Source: Chloroflexota bacterium
Lineage (GTDB): Bacteria > Chloroflexota > Anaerolineae > Aggregatilineales > Phototrophicaceae
Reading direction: 5' to 3'
NCBI GenBank assembly: GCA_003242205.1
Contig: QGUR01000014.1
Span: 1 to 27,373 of the forward strand
DNA: 27,373 bases
Numbering within the stretch: position 1 is the first letter of the stretch; each line of letters begins with the position of its first letter. The position numbers and the translations under genes are program-made. Of this stretch, positions 15,789-23,371 are shown piece after piece. Under the pieces are notes generated by a model. That model was not told the DNA's origin, made no database searches, and saw only the letters and a program-made list of their open reading frames with translations.

Positions 15789-16748
15789 ATGGACGAACTA
15801 CTCGATCCAAGACTGCTCAGAACCTTTCGCACCGTCGCCCGGACGCTGAGTTTCACGCGCGCGGCTGAGGAACTCGGCTATGCTCAATCCAGCGTGACCA
15901 TGCAGATTCAGGCGTTGGAAAAAGCCACCGGCGTCCAGTTGTTCGACCGCCTTGGACGCCGGATCGCGCTGACGCAATCCGGTCGCCAGCTTCTGAGCTA
16001 CGCCGACCGTATCGTGCAGCTGGCCGAAGAAGCCTTTGTGGCCGTCGCCAACGCCGTCGAGCCATCAGGCAGGTTGACCATCAGCACGCCGCAGACAGTC
16101 GCCACCTATCGCCTGCCCCCTGTCTTTCGCCACTACCGACGGCTGTACCCGAACGTCCAGTTTATCATCCACACCATTCCCGATGACCGGCTGGTGGAAA
16201 AGCTCGGCAATGGCAGCATCGACGTAGCGGTCACACTCAGCGAGCCGCAGACCACCAGCCACGAACTGGTCACTGAAAATCTGATCCCCGAAGAACTGCT
16301 GCTGCTGGCTTCGCCCGACCACCCGTTGACCTCACAGCGGGTCGTGCGGCTGGCACATCTGGAACCCGAGACGTTTCTACTGACCGAAAGCGGCTGCCCC
16401 TACCGCAACTGTCTGGAACGTCTGCTAGCGGAAAACGGCCTCCGCCTCAGGCTGCCGATGGAATTCAGCAGCATCGAGGCGATCAAACAATGTGTGATTG
16501 CCGGCATGGGGATCACGCTGTTGCCGCGTGTTGCGGTTCAGCGAGAGCTGCAAGAGGGGCAACTGGTGCCACTGAACTGGGAACACACCATCCAGATTTC
16601 AACACAGTTGGTCTACCACCGCGACAAATGGATCTTTCCGGCGCTGGAGAAATTCCTCGAACTCTGCCGCCAGATGATCCCGCAATCGGAAAACGGCAAC
16701 GGCCATCTGGACCACATGCGCCTGCCCGCTACCGATCAGTTTTATTGA
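15789..16748 (+). CDS. LysR-family transcriptional regulator
   Basis: Encodes 319 residues from the ATG at 15789, chosen because it begins just before the winged helix-turn-helix (L-D-P-R-L-L-R-T-F-R-T-V-A) and has AGGA seven bases upstream. The HTH runs over about residues 8-65, with F-T-R-A-A-E-E-L-G-Y-A-Q-S-S-V-T as the recognition part and L-F-D-R-L-G-R-R-I-A-L-T following. Residues about 90-300 form the LysR substrate-binding domain, which senses a small effector (R-L-T-I-S-T-P, then A-G-M-G-I-T-L-L-P-R near the end). It is divergent from the MDR dehydrogenase, the usual position of a LysR target gene. The effector is unknown. Confidence 0.93.
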   Translation: MDELLDPRLLRTFRTVARTLSFTRAAEELGYAQSSVTMQIQALEKATGVQLFDRLGRRIALTQSGRQLLSYADRIVQLAEEAFVAVANAVEPSGRLTISTPQTVATYRLPPVFRHYRRLYPNVQFIIHTIPDDRLVEKLGNGSIDVAVTLSEPQTTSHELVTENLIPEELLLLASPDHPLTSQRVVRLAHLEPETFLLTESGCPYRNCLERLLAENGLRLRLPMEFSSIEAIKQCVIAGMGITLLPRVAVQRELQEGQLVPLNWEHTIQISTQLVYHRDKWIFPALEKFLELCRQMIPQSENGNGHLDHMRLPATDQFY

Positions 16749-16771
16749 TGGATCATATCGAGAACAATCAT

Positions 16772-16820
16772 TTTACATGACGTATCTCTGTGCCTATACT
16801 GTCATTCGACAGTGGCACAG
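16772..16820 (+). promoter_or_regulatory. Promoter overlapped by a nested dyad, upstream of a receiver-like gene
   Basis: TTTACA (16772-16777), a 17-base spacer and TATACT (16795-16800) form a near-consensus promoter, each hexamer with five of six matches. A two-layer inverted repeat covers its -10 and start site: inner ACTGTC-N4-GACAGT (16798-16813), outer CTGTGCC (16788-16794) with GGCACAG (16814-16820). Transcription should begin near 16807, so the complete dyad would not be in the RNA. An operator for a dimeric repressor is therefore more likely than an RNA hairpin. The ribosome site GGGAGA follows directly. Confidence 0.6.
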
Positions 16821-16832
16821 GGAGAACGTCTC

Positions 16833-17264
16833 ATGAGCAGGACTGGCGAAACGCCCTTCATCCTCTATGTCAGTGACAGGCCGGATCAGTCGGTTCTGCC
16901 GGTGCTGAACAAGCATGACGGCGTGTTATGGCACGTCTACAGCGCCGCCGAGCTTTACGACGCGCTGGCGAGCTATATTTTCTTTAATCCTCATCTGACC
17001 ATTCTGGTCGGCGAGTCATCGCTGACGCAGGGCGTTTTCTTTCACCTCGCTTCGCTGAGCGAACCTTCGCCCAGACGAGTTGACGCCATGCTCGTCTACG
17101 CCAACAGAGCGCCGGGAAAAATGCCGCCGGCTACGCTCCTGCGCCACTACCCATTACCCGCCGATGAGGATGATGTCGTGTCGTCTATCCTGCGTCTGGC
17201 GCAGGAACGAGCCGCCGCCGAAGCCGCTGCATGGGGCATAGCCACACCGGACGTTCTCCGGTGA
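16833..17264 (+). CDS. Receiver-like small protein without a phospho-acceptor
   Basis: Encodes 143 residues from the ATG at 16833, with GGAGA eight bases upstream. The order of strands and helices suits a response-regulator receiver fold: F-I-L-Y-V-S-D-R-P-D as strand 1, L-T-I-L-V-G-E-S-S as strand 3, D-A-M-L-V-Y-A-N-R as strand 4 and L-L-R-H-Y-P-L-P-A-D-E as strand 5. The place of the phosphorylated Asp is a Gly, so normal phosphotransfer is not expected. This fold assignment is inference. It has its own promoter with an overlapping dyad and is followed 30 bases later by the RraA-family gene, probably in one operon. Confidence 0.65.
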   Translation: MSRTGETPFILYVSDRPDQSVLPVLNKHDGVLWHVYSAAELYDALASYIFFNPHLTILVGESSLTQGVFFHLASLSEPSPRRVDAMLVYANRAPGKMPPATLLRHYPLPADEDDVVSSILRLAQERAAAEAAAWGIATPDVLR

Positions 17265-17294
17265 GCGGGTAGCGCCGAAGAGAGGAAACCACCG

Positions 17295-17996
17295 ATGATT
17301 CTGAACCTGGCTGACGCCTTCGAAACACTCACCACGCCGCTTTTGGCAGATGCCTGTGTGCGCCTGCGCCTTCCGGTTCGCGCCGCGCCTCCGGGCATCC
17401 GGCCACTGACGCCATCACAACGGCTGGCCGGGCCGGTCTTTCCCTGCGGCCACTATGGCAGCGTCGATATCTTCCTTGAGGCGCTAACACTGGCCGCAGC
17501 CGGAAGTGTTCTGGTCATCGACAACGAAGGGCGTTTGGACGAAGGATGCATCGGCGATCTCATCGCGCTGGAAGCGCGCGAAGCCGGGATGGCGGGAATG
17601 GTCATCTGGGGAGCACATCGAGACACGGCTGAATTGCTCGGCCTCGATTTTCCGATTTTCAGTTACGGCGCGTGCGCCGTCGGCCCCCAGCGGCTCGACC
17701 CGCAACCAGCCAGCGCGTTCGAACAGGCGCACTTTGGGCCACACACCATCAGCCAGCAAGACATGGTGTTTGCCGATTGCGACGGTGTATTGTTCATCGC
17801 CGCTGAGCATTTACCGGCGGTCCTGCAACTCGCGGCGGAAATACGGGACAAAGAACGGCATGAGGCCACGCTGATGCAACAGGGAATTTCCTTGCGCCAG
17901 CAACTGGCATTCGGGCAGTATCTGGAGGAGCGCGCGTCCAACCCGGCTTACACGTTCCGGCAGCACATCAACCGGCTGGGCGGCGCGGTGGAATAA
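17295..17996 (+). CDS. RraA-family protein (HMG/CHA aldolase-like)
   Basis: Encodes 233 residues with AGAGGA nine bases before the ATG. It carries the RraA/MenG-like core: T-T-P-L-L-A-D-A near the N-terminus, G-S-V-L-V-I-D-N-E-G, then G-C-I-G-D-L-I-A-L-E-A-R-E-A-G and V-I-W-G-A-H-R-D-T. The Gly-Asp and Arg-Asp pairs used by family aldolases to bind metal and pyruvate are kept. Members include 4-hydroxy-4-methyl-2-oxoglutarate aldolases, oxaloacetate decarboxylases and the RNase E inhibitor RraA; the sequence alone does not decide which applies. The C-terminal 40 residues (E-I-R-D-K-E-R-H-E-A) form an extra helix. It lies downstream of the receiver-like gene at 16833 and converges with another receiver-like gene. 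Confidence 0.85.
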   Translation: MILNLADAFETLTTPLLADACVRLRLPVRAAPPGIRPLTPSQRLAGPVFPCGHYGSVDIFLEALTLAAAGSVLVIDNEGRLDEGCIGDLIALEAREAGMAGMVIWGAHRDTAELLGLDFPIFSYGACAVGPQRLDPQPASAFEQAHFGPHTISQQDMVFADCDGVLFIAAEHLPAVLQLAAEIRDKERHEATLMQQGISLRQQLAFGQYLEERASNPAYTFRQHINRLGGAVE

Positions 17997-18041
17997 GCCG
18001 CCGAGCAGGTTCCCGCTGTGGAAGATAACGGCAGCGCCGGG

Positions 18042-18458
18042 CTATGTCTGACCGGCATGGCCAATCTCTTGTTGCCGGCCTTTTGCCAGGGATGCGTTCG
18101 TGACAAACTTGAGCGCGTCAACAAGTTCGCTGAAATTGAATGGCATTGCCAGCATGAAGTCGCCTCGAAGGCGTGCGTGTGCAAGATCCTGACGTGCCAG
18201 AGTTGGATTGGTCGTCAGCAAGATGACCGGGAACCGGCGACAGTTTCGATCCTCTTTGAGCGCCCGCAGCGTGTCCAGACGTAAAGCCGCGCTCTTCAGG
18301 TTGCAGTTGAGCAGGATGACGGTGGGCATCAGGCCGGCGATGGCATTCAGGTTGAGTTGGTCGCTGTCCGCCAGATGAACATCATGCCCTTCCAGTTGTA
18401 GCATCAACTTGAGCGTTGATGCCCAGTCAGGATTGGCATCGAGAATCAGCACACGCAC
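18042..18458 (-). CDS. Degenerate response-regulator receiver protein
   Basis: Encodes 138 residues from a GTG at 18458, with AGAGGG about ten bases upstream. It is a stand-alone receiver-fold protein: R-V-L-I-L-D7-A-N-P-D as strand 1, V-I-L-L-N51-C-N-L as strand 3, F-P-V-I-L-L-T-T as strand 4 and F-M-L-A-M105-P-F as strand 5. The phospho-acceptor Asp is Asn51, the conserved Lys before Pro-Phe is Met105, and only one of the two acidic metal ligands remains. The Thr switch residue is kept. It cannot be phosphorylated in the normal way and probably works as a binding module. It converges with the RraA-family gene. Confidence 0.8.
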   Translation of the reverse strand: MRVLILDANPDWASTLKLMLQLEGHDVHLADSDQLNLNAIAGLMPTVILLNCNLKSAALRLDTLRALKEDRNCRRFPVILLTTNPTLARQDLAHARLRGDFMLAMPFNFSELVDALKFVTNASLAKGRQQEIGHAGQT

Positions 18459-18606
18459 TACCGCCGCGCCCTCTTAACAGTTCCCTAGTCCTGTAGCATT
18501 GCTTTTCAGGATACCACGATTTAATAAAGCGTTGAGATCAAAATATTGGGATATTCACTCTTCAGGAAAGTACGGCCACATACGCAAGTCCAATACCTGT
18601 AACGCT

Positions 18607-18636
18607 CCGCAGCCGCGAAAACGCCGCGGCTTGCGG
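18607..18636 (-). terminator. GC-rich hairpin after a membrane-anchored protein gene
   Basis: CCGCAGCCGCG (18607-18617) pairs with CGCGGCTTGCGG (18625-18636), with a single bulged base and a 7-base loop. It starts 15 bases beyond the stop of the minus-strand gene that ends at 18651. No T-run follows on either strand, so termination is only possible, not clear. Confidence 0.4.
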
Positions 18637-18650
18637 CGGGTTCCATTCGG

Positions 18651-19250
18651 TCAGCATGACGATTCGGGATGCCCTTCCCGGCTCCGGTGAGGCGTCACCG
18701 GGGATGGATCGCCAACGTTCCACAGGTCGATGCGCGTGACGCCTGAGCCGGGCAAGCCGCTGGCGTCCGTCGCGACGCAGGTTGCGCCAAGCTGCCAGCG
18801 CAGGGCAAACAGGTTTCGGCCACGCCGGATCGTCTCATCGGGAAAGCCCCACCAGTCCAGAAGATCGTGCAGGGATAACCAGTCCGTGTGCAGAGTGATG
18901 GCCTGAACACCCCGGTCATTTTCAGCGTAGACAACCTGATGGACGAACGGATCATCTAGTACACACGTGTAATACATCACCCTGCTGCCATAATATGTGC
19001 TCACCTGACAATGCTCAAACTCCCAGCCACGAATTTGCTCCAGCGGCCGGGCCGTTTGCAGATCGATTGCCGGCCTTGGAGCAGCCTGCGCGGTATCCAA
19101 CGCGTGCATGACCATCATCAGGCTGAAGGCGAGGGTGCAAAGCAGCGCGAACAGGATTCCCGTCAACTGCAGGTGTGCGGCTGCCGGAGCGGGCAATCGC
19201 TCTGGCAGTTGGCGCGCCGCCGGATAGCCAGCGACAACAGGTAGTCCCAA
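18651..19250 (-). CDS. Membrane-anchored protein of unknown function
   Basis: Encodes 199 residues from a TTG at 19250, supported by AAGGA seven bases upstream. One membrane helix lies near residues 29-50 (G-I-L-F-A-L-L-C-T-L-A-F-S-L-M-M-V), and the rest should be outside. The outer part has two Cys (E-H-C-Q-V and Y-T-C-V-L) that may form a disulphide, another Cys further on (A-T-C-V-A-T), and aromatic-rich strands. Segments such as L-L-D-W-W-G-F-P-D-E recall the small secreted proteins seen in Chloroflexota, but I do not recognise a family. A GC-rich hairpin follows the gene. Confidence 0.65.
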   Translation of the reverse strand: MGLPVVAGYPAARQLPERLPAPAAAHLQLTGILFALLCTLAFSLMMVMHALDTAQAAPRPAIDLQTARPLEQIRGWEFEHCQVSTYYGSRVMYYTCVLDDPFVHQVVYAENDRGVQAITLHTDWLSLHDLLDWWGFPDETIRRGRNLFALRWQLGATCVATDASGLPGSGVTRIDLWNVGDPSPVTPHRSREGHPESSC

Positions 19251-19456
19251 GGTTGTGTCCTTACTGCCGGTATCCCGATCGTACCGGTAGCATACAGGTC
19301 ACTTCGCGCCGCTGTCGCCTACCAGAAGGGGGGAATAAAAGCAAAGTGGGTGGGTATTGAGCGAAACGCAGGATCAAAAAGCGCGACGGGATTAAACCGG
19401 TTTGCCGGGATTAAAAACGAGAGCCATAGCTTCGGTTTGATGTAATCGCCGCGTAC

Positions 19457-19687
19457 CTAACGCGATCTGGAAATCGCTTTCGCGCGGTAACGGTCGTGCT
19501 TTGGCCGGCGCAGCACGTGGAAAAGCCGGTACAGCGATTTGATGAACCTTGCCCCCAAGCCCCACGCTCGACGTTTCGTTTCCGGCTGTGCCATCTCACA
19601 AGTGGTCTGCGTTTTTAAAGCCTCGTGTTTCTGCCGCGCAAGCCGGTTCAGATAAAGCCGCACATGGTTGTGCATATCCTGATTCAT
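19457..19687 (-). CDS. Small basic protein of unknown function
   Basis: A 76-residue frame from an ATG preceded by AGGGG at good spacing. It is strongly basic, with many Arg and Lys (T-K-R-R-A-W, L-R-R-P-K-H-D-R-Y-R), and one Cys. It has no signal peptide or membrane helix. The ribosome site and the start directly at it support a real gene, but no family is recognised and the frame could be chance. About 200 bases on its 3' side (19251-19456) hold nothing I can identify. Confidence 0.45.
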   Translation of the reverse strand: MNQDMHNHVRLYLNRLARQKHEALKTQTTCEMAQPETKRRAWGLGARFIKSLYRLFHVLRRPKHDRYRAKAISRSR

Positions 19688-19794
19688 GATTGCCCCTGTT
19701 GCTCTAGACGGCTGTCATGAAAGCAGGATACGGGCGAACGGGTTGACCCGTCAGTTATCGAAAGTGGAATAACAGGTTGATGACGTGGTTGATT

Positions 19795-22167
19795 TCAGGC
19801 GATCAGGCTCAGCTCGCGCGCCCGTGCAATCGCCTCTGTGCGGCTGCCAACGCCGAGTTTGCCGAAGATGTTGTTCAGATGCTTTTTCACCGTGCCGACG
19901 GTCACGACTAACCGTTCGGCGATTTCCCGGTTCGAGAGGCCGGAAGCCACCAGTCGCAACACTTCAAGTTCGCGTTCGCTGAGCGATTCCGGCAGACCGG
20001 TCGCCAGAACATCATCCGGCATTGGCGACTCCCCCGCCAGCTCCTGCAGCAGCAACACGCCGAGTTGCCGCGCCGTCCGGGGTTCAACCTTCAGAGCGAT
20101 GCGGCGCAGTTCGTCGGGGCCAAGCGCCGCCCGAAACGTATCCAGCGCGCGGTTAACGTGTCGCCCGACGACCGCCATGGTGTCCCTTTCATTTTTCAGC
20201 GTCAGGCATAGAGCGACGGCCCGCCGGGTGTTTCCGGTCTGATGAAACAGGTAGGCGATGCGAAGAATAGCCTGAGCAATGGCAAGGCTGTTGCTGACAT
20301 CGAGCGAGATACGCAGGCTTTCGCGGCAATAGTAAACGGCCTTCCCGGCGTCGTTCAGCGCCAGCGACACGTCGGCCAGCGCCTGCATCGTCCAGGCGAC
20401 GCCGCCGATATCGCCTACGTCCTCACATGCGCGCAGCCGGGCCAGATACAATGCGAATGCGTCGTCAAGCCGGCCCTCGTCCACCGCTAGCTGTCCGAGA
20501 AACGCCTGCGACCACGTCGCGCCCCAGTGATCGCCAATTTCCAGACACATGGCGATGCGCGCCTCGTGAGCGCGTTTTGCCTCTTCGATGTCTCCGCGAA
20601 TGGCGGCGAATACTCCCTTATGTCCACGTATCCAGGCAATGCTCCACTGATCGCCTTTTTCCCGGCTGGCTGCCAGCATCTCGTCGATCAGGCCATCGTG
20701 AACCATGCTCAGGTTGCACAGCGCGCCGATCGTCATCGCGCCCCGGTCCCTAACCCGGTGCTGCAGCAACGCGTTTGCCGCTTCCTCCTCAACCGAATTG
20801 CGCTCATCTTCGCTCACATGAATACCAAAGTTCGTGAACCAGCTTCGGGCCAGTGTGAGCCAGCTATACAGCGGCGCGTCATCGCGGAACCGGGCCGCAG
20901 CGCGCGTGAACATGTCATAGCCTTCGCGCTGGCGGCAGCGCATCTGATAGTAGAGCGTCAGGCACTCGTGCGCGTCAGCGACGAGATCGCCACGATGCGT
21001 CTCGACGGCATACAGCCAGGCTTGCCGGATATTGGCCAGCGATCGCTCAATCGTGTCAACCGCCTGCGCCTGCTCGCCGCTCTTGATTTTCGGATCGAGC
21101 ACCGCCAGCAGTTTCAAATAATATTCGCAGTGCCGGTCGCGCGTTGTCGTGAGTTCATCCGGGTTTTCTTCCAGTTTCGCCCCGGCATACTGGCGTAGCA
21201 GTTCATGAACGCTGTACGTCTCCTGTTCGTCAACACGCAGCAGCGATTTGTCCACCAGCGCGGATAGATGAACGAACGAGGTGGCAGCGACCTTGACGGC
21301 GGCGTCCGCCGTGAACGGGCCGCGAAAAACCGACAGGCGACGCAGCACAAGCTGTTCGTCGGGCGTCAGCAGTCTCCACGAATGATCGAAAACGGCGCGC
21401 ATGGTGCGATGCCGTTCGGGGATATCGCGCTGGCGGCTGGAAAGAAAATCAAGATTGCGTTCAATTTCCGCGGCGATGGTCTGGACCGGCAGGGTGCGTA
21501 CCCACGCCGCGGCCAGTTCGATAGCCAGTGGCATGCCTTCAACAAGGCGGCAAATACGCGCAATTTCCGCAAGGTGCGCTTGTGGCGAAAACTCATGCCG
21601 CACCTGTTGGGCGCGGGCGATAAAGAGTTCAACCGCGTCTCCAGCAGGCGCGCCCTCCTGCGAAACTTCCGGCAAAGACAGCCCGCGCAGGTCGATGACC
21701 TGCTCCCCCTGAATATTGAGGACCTCGCGCGAGGTCACCAACACCCGAATGCCGGGGGCTTCCTTCAGCAGCGCGACGACCATGGGAACCGCGCCCAGCA
21801 AATGCTCGAAATTGTCCAGAATCAGCAGCATGTGCCGGTGGCGCAGATGCTCGATGATCTGGTCGAGCGCCGATGCCTGATCGAACAGGCTCAGGCCAAG
21901 CGTGTCGCAGATGACGAACAGCGCGTGCGCCGGCTCCATGACAGGTTGCAGGGGAACGAACGTGACGCCATCCCGGAAGTGCTGCCGCAGCCGCAGCCCG
22001 GCCTCTACAGCCAGGCGTGTTTTGCCAATGCCTCCCGGCCCGGCCAGAGTGATCAGGCGGCAATCCGGGGACGGCAAACGCTGGGTAATGTACTGGAGTT
22101 CCGTTTCGCGGCCAATGAACGCATCAAGCTGAACCGGCAGGTTCTCGGTCACTGTCGTTCCATCCAA
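19795..22167 (-). CDS. LuxR-family transcriptional regulator with STAND ATPase domain
   Basis: A 790-residue regulator of the MalT-like STAND architecture. An N-terminal NTPase has F-I-G-R-E-T-E-L, Walker A G-P-G-G-I-G-K-T (43-50), Walker B L-L-I-L-D-N-F-E-H-L-L and V-L-V-T-S-R-E. The GLPLAL-type motif reads G-M-P-L-A-I-E-L-A-A-A-W. The centre (about 350-700) is helical, with TPR-like repeats. The C-terminal 65 residues are a LuxR HTH: L-S-E-R-E-L-E-V-L-R-L-V-A-S-G-L-S-N-R-E-I-A and G-T-V-K-K-H-L-N-N-I-F-G-K-L. It likely binds an inducer through the repeats, oligomerises with ATP and activates transcription. The start may be TTG (22167) or GTG (22152, with GGATGG eight bases upstream); the N-terminus is uncertain by five residues. 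Its target genes are not evident. Confidence 0.93.
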   Translation of the reverse strand: MDGTTVTENLPVQLDAFIGRETELQYITQRLPSPDCRLITLAGPGGIGKTRLAVEAGLRLRQHFRDGVTFVPLQPVMEPAHALFVICDTLGLSLFDQASALDQIIEHLRHRHMLLILDNFEHLLGAVPMVVALLKEAPGIRVLVTSREVLNIQGEQVIDLRGLSLPEVSQEGAPAGDAVELFIARAQQVRHEFSPQAHLAEIARICRLVEGMPLAIELAAAWVRTLPVQTIAAEIERNLDFLSSRQRDIPERHRTMRAVFDHSWRLLTPDEQLVLRRLSVFRGPFTADAAVKVAATSFVHLSALVDKSLLRVDEQETYSVHELLRQYAGAKLEENPDELTTTRDRHCEYYLKLLAVLDPKIKSGEQAQAVDTIERSLANIRQAWLYAVETHRGDLVADAHECLTLYYQMRCRQREGYDMFTRAAARFRDDAPLYSWLTLARSWFTNFGIHVSEDERNSVEEEAANALLQHRVRDRGAMTIGALCNLSMVHDGLIDEMLAASREKGDQWSIAWIRGHKGVFAAIRGDIEEAKRAHEARIAMCLEIGDHWGATWSQAFLGQLAVDEGRLDDAFALYLARLRACEDVGDIGGVAWTMQALADVSLALNDAGKAVYYCRESLRISLDVSNSLAIAQAILRIAYLFHQTGNTRRAVALCLTLKNERDTMAVVGRHVNRALDTFRAALGPDELRRIALKVEPRTARQLGVLLLQELAGESPMPDDVLATGLPESLSERELEVLRLVASGLSNREIAERLVVTVGTVKKHLNNIFGKLGVGSRTEAIARARELSLIA

Positions 22168-22253
22168 TGCCCATCGTTTCCTACACGTAGTTTACGACAT
22201 TACCCCCCTGTATGCACACCTGTTCTGTTATCGAGCGTCAGGTCGAGACGGAT

Positions 22254-22359
22254 GTGGCCACACTGGCAAGCCGAATACGCCCATACCGAAGATCGCCGAC
22301 TTTGAAGTGCGTGACTTCCGACCTGGACTACCTATCTCACTACCACAATTAATTCACAC
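22254..22359 (-). pseudogene. Remnant of a second MDR dehydrogenase copy
   Basis: On the minus strand three short pieces of the dehydrogenase encoded at 14430-15473 can be recognised in order. First is a start region, a GTG followed in another frame by E-L-I-V-V-V, compared with K-E-F-V-V-V in the intact gene; the DNA around the start is also alike. Second is S-E-V-T-H-F-K-V-G-D, where the intact gene has S-E-V-T-R-F-K-V-G-D. Third, in a shifted frame, is A-I-F-G-M-G-V-F-G-L, against A-I-F-G-M-G-A-L-G-L. Large deletions separate the pieces: about 75 codons between the first and second, and a longer one before the third. The fragment cannot code for a working enzyme. No such fragment is seen elsewhere in the window. 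Confidence 0.7.
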
Positions 22360-22412
22360 GTTTTTCACGCCTTAAGCTTGCCAAATAGGCTAATCTCTGA
22401 CCAACATAGAAC

Positions 22413-22429
22413 TGTGGAAACATTCCACA
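22413..22429. promoter_or_regulatory. Dyad upstream of the AT-rich lipoprotein gene
   Basis: TGTGGAA-N3-TTCCACA (22413-22429) is a perfect 7-bp inverted repeat located 30 bases before the lipoprotein start. It could be an operator or a small hairpin in the leader. I could not fit a convincing promoter around it. Confidence 0.4.
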
Positions 22430-22458
22430 CAGATGTAAAGCACTTTGGGAGGTAGCAA

Positions 22459-23151
22459 ATGAAAAGGCTATGGCTACTGATAGTTTGTCTCGGCCTCATG
22501 TTGGCAGCATGTGATGTCGAGCAGACTACTGACATTTATCTTCAGGATATTCTCGACGTTCAAGATAGCGGTGAAACGATTTATAACAACGCTGTCCTTG
22601 CAATTGAATTTAGTGGCGACGAGGAAGACAAAGAGGAAATCGGTGACTTACTGAAGCAGTACCTCAATGACGTAAGCGATATTCGAGAAGAGGAGCGGAA
22701 CTATAGCACCTACCTGTTAGTAAATTATAAACTTCCTATTGCGCTTGCAGACAATACTGAAAGCGCTTATCGGTTACCCGAAGTGCGCGGTAATATCTTC
22801 ACCTTCGTAGTTATCGGCGATACATTGAATATCGCATTCAATAACGACCGCTTTAAAGAACTGGATGCGGCGCTATACAAGGAGTACTATCGACACCTAG
22901 AGTTTGAAGATTTCACGATGAGAGTGTTCCTGCATAATGACTTGCGGGATCCAGTTTCGATCACCCTGTATTCGGTATATGTGAATAATATGCCGGTTCC
23001 CTATAGCGCTACCTTCACCGCTGAAAGACGCGATGAACTGGAAGTGATTTTCTCCGATGTGCTACGGGATTCGGCAGTTACACCTGGCGAGACAGAAACC
23101 TCAGGCATAACCCTGCGGCAATTTGCCGAATTTGAGCTTGCGACAAAATAG
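22459..23151 (+). CDS. Lipoprotein of unknown function, AT-richer than its neighbours
   Basis: Encodes 230 residues with a strong ribosome site (GGGAGG, seven bases before the ATG). The N-terminus is a textbook lipoprotein signal (M-K-R-L-W-L-L-I, ending L-M-L-A-A-C), so the mature protein should be lipid-anchored on the outer face of the membrane. The body is acidic (E-E-D-K-E-E-I) with mixed strands (Y-L-L-V-N-Y-K-L-P-I and N-I-F-T-F-V-V-I-G-D-T) and no further Cys. Its base composition and codon use are clearly more AT-rich than the surrounding genes, with rare third-position A/T frequent, which suggests acquisition. I do not recognise the family. It stands alone between a dehydrogenase remnant and a strong hairpin. 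Confidence 0.8.
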   Translation: MKRLWLLIVCLGLMLAACDVEQTTDIYLQDILDVQDSGETIYNNAVLAIEFSGDEEDKEEIGDLLKQYLNDVSDIREEERNYSTYLLVNYKLPIALADNTESAYRLPEVRGNIFTFVVIGDTLNIAFNNDRFKELDAALYKEYYRHLEFEDFTMRVFLHNDLRDPVSITLYSVYVNNMPVPYSATFTAERRDELEVIFSDVLRDSAVTPGETETSGITLRQFAEFELATK

Positions 23152-23180
23152 GCATATTCGCCGCCGTAGGCAGGAACTTC

Positions 23181-23219
23181 GCAGAACAGCCTCAGAATTG
23201 GTGAGGCTGTTCTGCTTTG
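23181..23219. terminator. Perfect 14-bp hairpin after the lipoprotein gene
   Basis: GCAGAACAGCCTCA (23181-23194) and TGAGGCTGTTCTGC (23202-23215) pair perfectly with a 7-base loop. Only TTT follows. It lies 30 bases after the lipoprotein stop and between it and the end of the convergent rhamnosidase gene, so it may serve both strands. Confidence 0.65.
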
Positions 23220-23371
23220 CAGGGAGTATCAGCAAATGTGTTACCGGATTTGTGTCCGCAGGTGAAGGCAGTAACGTTTAGTCTGTACTGCTTTTGCTTC
23301 GGAATCTGCTTCTGATTCCCGGCACATCTGTAAAGTCTCGCAGTGATGCAGCGCAGCCCTGCCTATCCACT

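Noticed and set aside
16798..16813. LexA box upstream of the receiver-like gene
   Set aside because: The spacing is CTGT-N6-ACAG, not the enterobacterial N8, and the neighbouring genes are not typical SOS genes. It was kept only as an unassigned operator.
18963..18970. Second ACACGTGT copy as another LacI operator
   Set aside because: It lies inside a coding frame without the flanking TTGA/TCAA halves and far from any promoter; an 8-mer match is likely chance.
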